NCBI GenBank assembly: GCA_029558435.1
Contig: JAKQEZ010000220.1
Coordinates: 1 to 7,337 of the forward strand
Length of the DNA: 7,337 nt
Source of the DNA: Bacteroidota bacterium
GTDB taxonomy: Bacteria; Bacteroidota; Bacteroidia; Flavobacteriales; Crocinitomicaceae
Direction of reading: 5' to 3'
Below are positions 1 through 6,091 of the stretch, piece by piece. Each line of letters begins with the position of its first letter. Position 1 is the stretch's first letter. A model generated the notes under the pieces. The model had not been told where the DNA came from and searched no databases. It worked only from the letters and a program-made list of their open reading frames with translations. The position numbers and the translations under genes are program-made.

Positions 1-774
1 TTTTGGCTCTTGACGATTGGCAACATCAATTACATCTTGCAAACTTACTTCTTTGATTTTTCCAGGCACACCCAAATCGGTGATAATAGAAATTGCAAAA
101 CAAGGAATATTCATGTGGCGTGCAACGATAACTTCTGGAACGGTTGACATTCCTACTGCATCAGCGCCAATAGCACGCACATATTTGTATTCTGCTGGTG
201 TTTCCAATGTTGGTCCTGTTAATCCTGCATAAGTTCCTACTGAAACTTTAATATTGTTTTCTGCAGCAATTTCTTTAGCCAATTGAATCATTCCATGGTC
301 ATACGGTTGCGACATATCAGGGAAACGCGGACCCATTTCATCAATATTTTTTCCAAGTAATGGGTGTTCTGGAAATAAATTAATGTGATCGTCCATAATC
401 ATAATTTCACCCACTTCAAAATCTGGGTTTACACCTCCTGATGCATTGGAAACAAACAATTGTTGAATGCCCAATAATTTCATCACACGCACTGGGAAAG
501 TTACTTGTTTCATGTTGTAACCTTCGTAATAGTGGAAACGACCTTGCATTGCCACCACTTGTTTACCTCCCAAATTCCCAAAAATCAATTTTCCTTGGTG
601 GCTTTCAACTGTTGAAACAGGAAAGTTAGGAATGTCTTTGTATTCAATGATATCAACGATTTCAATTTCTTTTACTAAACCGCCTAAACCTGTTCCTAAA
701 ATGATTCCGACAGTAGGTCTTACGCTTGTTTTAGATTGGATGTAATCTACAGCTTGGTTAAATTGTGTCAACAT
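1..774 (-). CDS. punA: Purine nucleoside phosphorylase, trimeric PNP family (3' end cut by window edge)
   Basis: Cytosolic purine salvage enzyme: it splits purine (deoxy)nucleosides with phosphate into free base and (deoxy)ribose-1-phosphate. The frame reads without stop from an ATG at 774 to the left edge, giving 258 residues; the family is usually about 270, so only the last few are missing. Visible family motifs: phosphate loop ILGTGLGG (25-32), ESHQG (57-61), MQGRFHYYEGY (76-86), NASGG (110-114), GPTLETPAE (187-195) with the base-contacting Glu191, and GADAVGMSTVPEVIVARH (203-220), which I recall as identical in human PNP. Anchored on that block, the position of human Asn243 (ITN) is Asp233 here (ITD), which may change base specificity. 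The start overlaps the end of lpxK by 17 bases, so translation is probably coupled. The low-molecular-mass trimeric type is clear; the exact substrate range is not. Confidence 0.95.
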   Translation of the reverse strand, partial: MLTQFNQAVDYIQSKTSVRPTVGIILGTGLGGLVKEIEIVDIIEYKDIPNFPVSTVESHQGKLIFGNLGGKQVVAMQGRFHYYEGYNMKQVTFPVRVMKLLGIQQLFVSNASGGVNPDFEVGEIMIMDDHINLFPEHPLLGKNIDEMGPRFPDMSQPYDHGMIQLAKEIAAENNIKVSVGTYAGLTGPTLETPAEYKYVRAIGADAVGMSTVPEVIVARHMNIPCFAISIITDLGVPGKIKEVSLQDVIDVANRQEPK

Positions 775-1783
775 AATTTTTTATATAATTTTTAAACATT
801 TCTTCTTTGTCAATTTTCACCGTAATTGTTTGACAATACCACGGATAGTTGTGTTGTTCTTCGGCAGTTAAAACCGCGTTTAATCGAACTCTATCCTTTT
901 CGGTTGTCACAATTATTGACTGGTGAGGTGCAAAAGTATCAAATTTTGTGTGAATTTTTGCTATATCTTCTCGAGTAAATTGATGGTGATCGGCAAAAAC
1001 AAGTGATTCTACCTGAAATTGTTGTTTTAAATAGGCTTCCAATGGTTTAGGATTGGCAATTCCGGTAACCAACAACACATTTTTAATAGTTTCAACCGAT
1101 TTTTCAAAAGGCAACAACGCTCCGTAGTGTATTTGCGAAAAAAACACATGGTTGTTGTGAAATTTTAGGCGTTTGACAATTGATTTTTTGGTTGCTTCGC
1201 TGATCGTTGCTGGGCATTTGGTAACAATTAGGCTTGTTGCTCTTTTTTTACCCGATTGGCATTCACGCAAATTTCCTGCGGGCAACACACAATCGGAATA
1301 ATAAGGTTGATTAAAGTCGGTGAGTAAAATGGAGCAACCTGCAGTAACTTTACGGTGTTGAAAGGCATCATCGAGTAAAATTACCGCATTTTTTTGTTGA
1401 CGTTGAATAAATTTAACACCCTCTTCACGGTTTTCGGCAACAACAACAAGTGCACGATTGCCCACACGTTTTTTAAACATCAACGGTTCGTCACCTACTT
1501 CATCGGCAGTATGATTTTCGGAAACTTCCAACACGCCTTTTGTTTTTCGGCCATACCCACGACTTAATATTGCAATGGGATGTTCATTGTGCAACAATTC
1601 CCACAAATACAACGTATGCGGACTTTTTCCTGTGCCACCAACGCTTAAATTTCCAATTACAATTGCTTTGTTGGGAATAGCGTATGATTTTTTTAAACCT
1701 GAATTATAGAGAAAATTGCGGAAAGCTGTAATGCCGCCATAGATAATAGCAAAAGGAAACAAGAGCAATTTTCTAAAAATCAT
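758..1783 (-). CDS. lpxK: Tetraacyldisaccharide 4'-kinase (lipid A biosynthesis)
   Basis: Membrane-associated kinase that uses ATP to phosphorylate the 4' position of the tetraacyldisaccharide-1-phosphate lipid A precursor, giving lipid IVA. The 341 residues are a normal length for the Bacteroidota form. A hydrophobic N-terminal segment (about 5-21) is the expected membrane anchor. Then come the unusual P-loop GGTGKSP (49-55), SRGYGR (74-79), GDEP (97-100), the DDAFQHR block (138-144, the DD[GA]xQH signature of the active site), LPAGNLRE (167-174) and TKCP (188-191), all in the family order. ATG start at 1783. It lies 48 bases after the DUF4834 gene and overlaps the purine nucleoside phosphorylase start by 17 bases, so it is probably the middle gene of a three-gene transcript. 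A 4'-phosphorylated lipid A implies an LPS- or LOS-bearing outer membrane. No key motif is missing. Confidence 0.97.
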   Translation of the reverse strand: MIFRKLLLFPFAIIYGGITAFRNFLYNSGLKKSYAIPNKAIVIGNLSVGGTGKSPHTLYLWELLHNEHPIAILSRGYGRKTKGVLEVSENHTADEVGDEPLMFKKRVGNRALVVVAENREEGVKFIQRQQKNAVILLDDAFQHRKVTAGCSILLTDFNQPYYSDCVLPAGNLRECQSGKKRATSLIVTKCPATISEATKKSIVKRLKFHNNHVFFSQIHYGALLPFEKSVETIKNVLLVTGIANPKPLEAYLKQQFQVESLVFADHHQFTREDIAKIHTKFDTFAPHQSIIVTTEKDRVRLNAVLTAEEQHNYPWYCQTITVKIDKEEMFKNYIKNYVDTI

Positions 1784-1831
1784 AGGATAAAGATAGAATT
1801 AATTGTAAGAAAAACAGAAAAAATCCATTTA

Positions 1832-2086
1832 CTAGTCAACTTCTTCGTAACTCACATCTTGCACCTCATTGCTGATTGATTTTTTATCCTTGATGATGCG
1901 TGTTTTTCCGTAGTTTTTGAAAGTTCGCAGACGTTCTTCTTCAAATTCACGTGCATTTTGGTTAAGTTTTCGTTCGGTTTCCATGTTGCGTTTAGCATTT
2001 AAAAGTTGTCCAATAAATCGTAAAACCACAATTATTCCGATAATTATTAAAATGGTACGAAAAACGCCTGTTGCACTAAGAATCAT
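1832..2086 (-). CDS. Small single-pass membrane protein, DUF4834 family
   Basis: An 84-residue protein with one transmembrane helix near the N-terminus (about 8-26, Ile/Val/Leu-rich). A charged, probably coiled-coil segment follows (about 31-56, rich in Lys, Arg, Glu and Asn), then a short basic stretch (GKTRIIKDKK, 60-69) and an acidic tail ending DVSYEEVD. This helix-coil-acidic-tail plan matches my memory of DUF4834 proteins of Bacteroidota, whose function is unknown. The topology suggests a cytosolic C-terminal region, but this is inferred. It is first in the probable operon with lpxK and the phosphorylase, with a well-formed promoter whose leader is only about 14 bases. ATG start at 2086, TAG stop. 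Its place before lpxK could hint at an envelope role, but nothing in the protein itself shows one. Confidence 0.85.
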   Translation of the reverse strand: MILSATGVFRTILIIIGIIVVLRFIGQLLNAKRNMETERKLNQNAREFEEERLRTFKNYGKTRIIKDKKSISNEVQDVSYEEVD

Positions 2087-2104
2087 AACAATTGGTATTT
2101 TTTA

Positions 2105-2135
2105 CAAATATAATCAAAATAGACGGACGAACAAA
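2105..2135 (-). promoter_or_regulatory. Bacteroidota-type promoter for DUF4834-lpxK-punA
   Basis: On the minus strand a TTTG (-33 box, plus-strand 2132-2135) is followed after 19 bases by TATATTTG (-7 box, 2112-2105), a full match to the TAnnTTTG consensus of the Bacteroidota primary sigma factor. Transcription would start near 2100, leaving a leader of roughly 14 bases before the ATG at 2086. This is the best-formed promoter in the window. A GTGA-N6-TCAC dyad lies just upstream of its -33 box. Confidence 0.75.
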
Positions 2136-2143
2136 TAAAACAA

Positions 2144-2159
2144 AGTGACCAATATCACT
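2144..2159. promoter_or_regulatory. CRP/FNR-like dyad upstream of the DUF4834-lpxK promoter
   Basis: AGTGA-CCAATA-TCACT is a perfect 5-bp dyad with a 6-base spacer. Its core GTGA-N6-TCAC is exactly the core of the E. coli CRP site. It sits 8 bases upstream of the -33 box and is centred about 51 bases before the inferred transcription start, a region where activators commonly bind. Whether any CRP/FNR-family protein of this organism uses such a site is unknown, and a dyad this short can occur by chance. Confidence 0.35.
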
Positions 2160-2250
2160 GAATAGTTGAATGCATTTTCAGACATTTGCATAACTCATTA
2201 GGTAAAAGTTAAATAGTTTTAATGTTAATCGTGATTTATTGTTAAGTTAG

Positions 2251-2274
2251 AAGTCGTGCAGCAATGTGCGACTT
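2251..2274. terminator. Hairpin just after the DUF2269-like gene; possible terminator
   Basis: The arms AAGTCG and CGACTT flank TGCAGCAATGTG, starting 6 bases beyond the TAA stop of the minus-strand gene at 2280. Read as plus-strand RNA, all ten positions pair (two as G-U) around a GCAA tetraloop of the stable GNRA type, and TTTT follows the stem (2273-2276). Read as minus-strand RNA, the two wobbles become A-C mismatches, leaving a 6-bp outer stem and a poor U-tract (CTAACTTAAC). Its location suggests a terminator for the minus-strand gene, while its pairing favours the plus strand. Confidence 0.4.
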
Positions 2275-2279
2275 TTAAA

Positions 2280-2747
2280 TTAAAACTGAATAACGCCAAA
2301 TGGTTTAAAAATCATTAGAGCTATGATAATTAAAAACATAACATTCTCAATGCGTTCGTAAAAGAACAGTTTTTTTGCCAAAGGATAATATTCGGCTGGA
2401 ATATCGTCGCCTTGATGGTTTTTGATTAATTCTTTAATTGGTTTAGAACAAGGTGATAACACGATGGGACCAAAAGCCAAGGCGATTAAAAACAAGGATA
2501 AACTTGCCAAGTACCAAACGGCATGAAACAAATAGTTGTTAATGAGCCCCATTGCTAAACCCGACAAAATTAACAAGGTTCCTCCCACCATCACAAATAC
2601 ATGCACCCGGTTGCGAATCATATAGGCGTGGCGCAATTCGGTCATTGTTTGTGCTTTTGTAACAATGTAAATCATCACAAAGCCAGGTCCTAAGCCTAGT
2701 ATTGCCGACATTACGTGAATGAATACTAAAAATTGGTACAAAGTCAT
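2280..2747 (-). CDS. Four-helix integral membrane protein, probable DUF2269 family
   Basis: A 155-residue very hydrophobic protein with four predicted membrane helices at about 4-28, 50-70, 74-96 and 133-149. The opening LYQFLVFIHVMSAILGLGPG, with His11 inside helix 1, resembles the start of DUF2269 membrane proteins. The first helical pair is separated by a charged loop (31-49), and the longer loop between helices 3 and 4 (98-130) is hydrophilic. The function of the family is not known. The intramembrane His11 and the His residues at 40, 49 and 75 leave room for heme or metal binding, but I see no paired-His signature that proves it. It stands alone: 102 bases separate it from the upstream DUF1569 gene, with a candidate promoter between, and a hairpin follows its stop. 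ATG start at 2747 with an A-rich upstream stretch instead of a Shine-Dalgarno sequence. Confidence 0.75.
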   Translation of the reverse strand: MTLYQFLVFIHVMSAILGLGPGFVMIYIVTKAQTMTELRHAYMIRNRVHVFVMVGGTLLILSGLAMGLINNYLFHAVWYLASLSLFLIALAFGPIVLSPCSKPIKELIKNHQGDDIPAEYYPLAKKLFFYERIENVMFLIIIALMIFKPFGVIQF

Positions 2748-2786
2748 TCTGTTGCTTTATTTTTCTACTACTAGAACTATCGGCGC

Positions 2787-2794
2787 CAAATTTA
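2787..2794 (-). promoter_or_regulatory. Candidate -7 box for the DUF2269-like gene
   Basis: TAAATTTG on the minus strand matches TAnnTTTG exactly and would start transcription near 2781, giving a leader of about 34 bases. The -33 region has only TTAG/TTTA at 19-22 bases upstream, so this is a half-supported promoter. An 11-base palindrome, AGAATAATTCT (2795-2805), lies directly against the -7 box in the spacer, an operator-like position. Confidence 0.45.
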
Positions 2795-2849
2795 AGAATA
2801 ATTCTAAATAAGGACTAAAAAAGCAACCGAAAAGAATAAAAAAAGGAAT

Positions 2850-3314
2850 TTAATCTACCAATCCAAACTGTTGGAAATGGTGTGTAAAGTGTTTTTGGTG
2901 AATTCTATCCCATTTTGTCTTATCACACATTCCGTAATAGGGATGCATTTGAGTTGCTGTGGGATGAGTTTCATAATATTCTTCGTAGTTCAACCACGCC
3001 TCCACCAATTCATCAATGGCTAATTCTAACTCTTCGTTTTTAAGTTCATACACTTCTGGAGCAAAAGGAGCTTTAAATTCACGAGGCATAGGATCTTCGG
3101 AATCTAAAAACGCCAGCATTTTAGGCAATTTATCTTCGGGAATAAGCAATTGATTAAAACCTTCAATAGGGTTTCCAGCCGAGGCGATGAGCATTTCGGT
3201 TAAATGTTCCACCATTCGTTGTGCATTCATGGTTCCCCATTTGGGTTGCGTTGTTGCTTCTAATTTGTTCAACGCTTGTAGCATTTGCTCTAAATCTAAC
3301 GTAATAAATTGCAT
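2850..3314 (-). CDS. DUF1569 domain protein, DinB-like putative metal-binding fold
   Basis: A 154-residue soluble protein. The segment WGTMNAQRMVEHL (26-38) and the end KHFTHHFQQFGL (141-152) are typical of DUF1569, a family placed in the DinB-like four-helix superfamily. In that superfamily three histidines usually hold a metal. The plausible ligands here are His37 in helix 2 and His142/His146 (HxxxH) in the last helix, with His139 and His145 nearby. The biochemical role of DUF1569 is not known; relatives in the superfamily include thiol-dependent transferases, but nothing here specifies a substrate. It is last in the gmhA operon. Its ATG at 3314 shares one base with the stop of the lipid kinase gene (TAATG), which implies translational coupling. 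No clear hairpin terminator follows; the minus strand just beyond the stop is very T-rich. Confidence 0.8.
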   Translation of the reverse strand: MQFITLDLEQMLQALNKLEATTQPKWGTMNAQRMVEHLTEMLIASAGNPIEGFNQLLIPEDKLPKMLAFLDSEDPMPREFKAPFAPEVYELKNEELELAIDELVEAWLNYEEYYETHPTATQMHPYYGMCDKTKWDRIHQKHFTHHFQQFGLVD

Positions 3315-4192
3315 TATTTTTTTCCGGATAAAATGAATAAACTTTTTGGAACCACTTGTACGTGTAATTCGTTGCGCACATCTACAGGTTCGCCATCGTA
3401 ATGAGCCATGCGTTTTGAAAGACGAATTTTTGCTTTTTCAAAACTAATAATTTCGGCAAATTTTGATTTGTGGGCACGTTTTCTAAAAAACTGAAACGCC
3501 AACAAAGGGAGCGCCCAAATGCGGAAAGGCTTGAGTAGTACCAATTCAATTTTTCCATCGGTTACATCTGACTTTGGCGAAACACAAAAACCATTTCCAA
3601 ATTCAGAAGCATTGGCAATGGAACACATCACAACGGGCATTGTTTTCACTTGTCCGTTCACATCCACTGAAACGTTTACAGGGTTGTATTTAAAAAATTC
3701 GCGCACCACCAATTTCACATACGCCATGAAACCACGTTGTTTTCCTTCGTCAAATTTTTTGGCAATCAAAGCATCAAAACCATAACCGCCTGTGTTGAGA
3801 AAAGGTTTATCGTTGACCAACACCGTATCCATGTGCAAAATATTCATGTCATTGATGTTTTCTATGGCTTTTTCGATAATCAAAGGAATATTGAGGTGTC
3901 GTGCTAATCCGTTGCCAGAACCAGCAGGAAGAATTGCCAATTTTGTTTTAGAACCAATGAGAGCTGTACCTACTTCGTGTACCGTTCCATCGCCGCCTAC
4001 AGCACACACCACATCGATATTTTCTTTGGCTGATGAACGTGCAATTTCGCTGGCGTGACCACGGTATTGCGAATACACAATGTCGTAATTAAATTTTTCT
4101 AAATCCAAATGATGCTCGATCATTGTTGGAATAGTTCCTTTTTGTCCGACTCCGGAAATAGGATTGATGATAAATCTTACGTGCGCTTTCAT
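3314..4192 (-). CDS. Diacylglycerol kinase family lipid kinase (DgkB/YegS/BmrU type)
   Basis: Soluble or peripheral lipid kinase of 292 residues, the usual length of the YegS/DgkB family. Members phosphorylate diacylglycerol, or other lipids with a free hydroxyl, using ATP. Ordered motifs: NPISG (10-14), the nucleotide-binding GGDGT (66-70), PAGSGNGLAR (89-98), TGGYGFD (134-140), SPKSDVTDGKIEL (205-217) and DGEP (266-269) near the end, so the two-domain kinase fold is complete. The ATG at 4192 overlaps the stop of the LTA-synthase-like gene as ATGA, and its own stop overlaps the DUF1569 start as TAATG. Because the upstream enzyme class releases diacylglycerol, recycling it to phosphatidic acid is the natural role. 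That substrate assignment is inferred: the family also contains sphingosine, ceramide and phosphatidylglycerol kinases, and Bacteroidota are often rich in sphingolipids. Confidence 0.92.
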   Translation of the reverse strand: MKAHVRFIINPISGVGQKGTIPTMIEHHLDLEKFNYDIVYSQYRGHASEIARSSAKENIDVVCAVGGDGTVHEVGTALIGSKTKLAILPAGSGNGLARHLNIPLIIEKAIENINDMNILHMDTVLVNDKPFLNTGGYGFDALIAKKFDEGKQRGFMAYVKLVVREFFKYNPVNVSVDVNGQVKTMPVVMCSIANASEFGNGFCVSPKSDVTDGKIELVLLKPFRIWALPLLAFQFFRKRAHKSKFAEIISFEKAKIRLSKRMAHYDGEPVDVRNELHVQVVPKSLFILSGKK

Positions 4193-6084
4193 CTTATTGA
4201 CGTTTTGTTTTCAATCAAATCGTGGTTGTATCGCTGAATCATCGCCTTCAATTTTGCTGTGGCTTGCACTAGCTCTTGACGATTTTTCGAACGGATGTCC
4301 ACCATCGATTCTTTTTTCGCAGTAAAATCATACAAATTTCGTGCCTGATTTTTAGAAAAAATTAACATTTTATCATTTTCGAAGAAAAAATAATTTCCTT
4401 CTAAATAACTAATTGAAAATCTTTCACTTGTATCAAAAAGAGAATTTCCAAAAGAATAATACTTTTCTTCAATGTTCACTAAATCGAGTACGGTTGGGTA
4501 AATATCCACTTGTTGGAAAATTTTATGCACCCTCCCCTTCTCCAATTTTCCTCCTGGATGATGGATAGCCATTGGAATTTGGTATAACTGCGTTTGCAAG
4601 TTATAAAATGGTGTTTCTGTTCCCGGCGTATGATCGGCACAAATGAAAAACACGGTATTGTTGAACCACGGTTGCTTGCGTGCTTCTTCGAAAAATAGGC
4701 GCAACGACAAATCGCCATAAGAAATGGAAGCGCACAAGGGTTGTGGACCATTTATCACATCTTTTTTACGGTGTTCGGGCACAAAATACGGATGGTGCGA
4801 CGATAAGGTGAACAACGAAGCTAAAAATGGTTCTTTCAACTTGGAAATTTGACGTGCTGTCCACGGGTTAAAATATTCGTCCAACACGCCCCACGTTGCA
4901 TCGGTGTGTTTTTCGTTGTTGTATTCTTTTCTGCCTATGTAGTGGTCAAAACCAATGTAGTCTGCAAAGGCATCAAAACGCATGGAGCCGTTGGTAGCTC
5001 CGTGATAAAACGCCGATTCGTAGCCGTGTTTTTTCAACAGTTCGGGTAAACCTACAATGCGATTGGAGTTGTATTGCGAGGAAATATAAGGATTGTCTTG
5101 CAAGCTGGGAATGGATGCAAAAATAGACGGCACTGCTTCGATGGATTTTTTTCCGTTGGCAAAACCAGCATCAAACACTAAGGATTCTCCTAACAAGGAA
5201 TCTAAAAATGGTGTATAGGATTTTTCTCTGGTGTAATATCCAATAAATTCTTTGCCAAACGATTCTAAAATGAGCACCACCACATTGGTATTTTTGGGTA
5301 AAATGCCTTGCGGGTGACTGGTTTTTATGGGATTAAAATAGCGTTCGGTTGCCGCAATGGAAGGATAGTAATTCACTTTTTCTAATCCTTCACTACCAAT
5401 GGATTTGAGCATGGTAAACGGCGTATTGAGCACCAAAGCGGTTTTGGAAGATTGCACAAAACGCGAAACATCGAGTACGCCAACAGGTTTAAAAACAATG
5501 CCTCCGCGACCAATAAACACCATCGTAGCAAGTGCTAGAAGATACACCATTATTCCTTTCCAAAGCGGTTGATGTTGGGTTTGTTTTTCATTGCTCCAGC
5601 GGAAATACAGTTTTACAACTCCAATCACCAATAGAATGAAAATAAGAATGATGTACCAAAAATCGGTGATAAAGGTGGTAATTAATTGTTTTAAGTCGGA
5701 GCCTGCGGTGAGAATGGCGAGCAAATCGGCGGTGGAACGTTTGCTGGTGTATTTAAAATATTCGATGTCCATTAAATTGAGTCCGATGGCCAACAAAGTA
5801 ATGGTCACAAATAAAAATGAACAAGAAAAGCGGTACCATTTAGCTTGGCGTATGGTAGGCGAAAACGGTAATAAATAGATTAAGGCATAGGGTAAAAATA
5901 TCAAACTGAGGGTGATTAAATCAAACCAAGCGCCTATAAAATAATCGTAAAAAGTAACGTTTGAAAAAGCCTGACTATTGAGTAGGTGAAACAATCCTCG
6001 TGTGAAGGACATTGCCACCCAGACAAACAGCATTTGTTGGATGAAATTGCGTAAATAAATAGGAATTTTCTCAAAAAAACGCAT
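4189..6084 (-). CDS. LTA synthase / MdoB-like sulfatase-fold transferase (phosphoglycerol or phosphoethanolamine transfer)
   Basis: Inner-membrane enzyme of 631 residues with its catalytic domain facing the periplasm. About five N-terminal helices (roughly 12-29, 50-73, 87-106, 142-160, 176-193) precede an alkaline-phosphatase/sulfatase-fold domain. By-eye matches to LtaS and EptA: metal-binding Glu274 in VLILESFGKE; nucleophile candidate Ser314 in NGKKSIEAVPSI, where LtaS and EptA use Thr; His361 and Arg369 in YHGATNGSMR; His430 in SSHHPYF; Asp484-His485 in ADHTPGT. Family chemistry moves the headgroup of phosphatidylglycerol or phosphatidylethanolamine to an acceptor through a covalent intermediate and leaves diacylglycerol. 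The acceptor is unknown; teichoic acid is unlikely in a Gram-negative. ATG at 6084, 7 bases after the gmhA stop, is preferred over an in-frame TTG at 6117 inside gmhA. The stop overlaps the lipid kinase start (ATGA). Confidence 0.9.
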   Translation of the reverse strand: MRFFEKIPIYLRNFIQQMLFVWVAMSFTRGLFHLLNSQAFSNVTFYDYFIGAWFDLITLSLIFLPYALIYLLPFSPTIRQAKWYRFSCSFLFVTITLLAIGLNLMDIEYFKYTSKRSTADLLAILTAGSDLKQLITTFITDFWYIILIFILLVIGVVKLYFRWSNEKQTQHQPLWKGIMVYLLALATMVFIGRGGIVFKPVGVLDVSRFVQSSKTALVLNTPFTMLKSIGSEGLEKVNYYPSIAATERYFNPIKTSHPQGILPKNTNVVVLILESFGKEFIGYYTREKSYTPFLDSLLGESLVFDAGFANGKKSIEAVPSIFASIPSLQDNPYISSQYNSNRIVGLPELLKKHGYESAFYHGATNGSMRFDAFADYIGFDHYIGRKEYNNEKHTDATWGVLDEYFNPWTARQISKLKEPFLASLFTLSSHHPYFVPEHRKKDVINGPQPLCASISYGDLSLRLFFEEARKQPWFNNTVFFICADHTPGTETPFYNLQTQLYQIPMAIHHPGGKLEKGRVHKIFQQVDIYPTVLDLVNIEEKYYSFGNSLFDTSERFSISYLEGNYFFFENDKMLIFSKNQARNLYDFTAKKESMVDIRSKNRQELVQATAKLKAMIQRYNHDLIENKTSIR

Positions 6085-6091
6085 GGAGTGC

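Noticed and set aside
17..629. Plus-strand open frames across the left end
   Set aside because: They are antisense to the purine nucleoside phosphorylase, whose motifs fit the minus strand throughout.
1784..1800. Possible internal promoter before lpxK (TATCTTTA on the minus strand)
   Set aside because: The last base of the -7 consensus is wrong, no -33 box is spaced correctly, and transcription would start at or inside the ATG.
2087..2279. Riboswitch or structured leader before DUF4834-lpxK
   Set aside because: The promoter leaves a leader of only about 14 bases, too short for a riboswitch.
2751..2827. Inverted repeat GTTGCTTT (2751-2758) / AAAGCAAC (2820-2827) around the DUF2269 promoter
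   Set aside because: Only 8 bp with a 61-base gap in A/T-rich DNA; chance is a sufficient explanation.
3519..5878. Several 66-95-codon plus-strand frames within the lipid kinase and LTA-synthase-like genes
   Set aside because: Each lies opposite a well-supported gene and shows no recognisable domain or promoter; they are shadows of the real frames.
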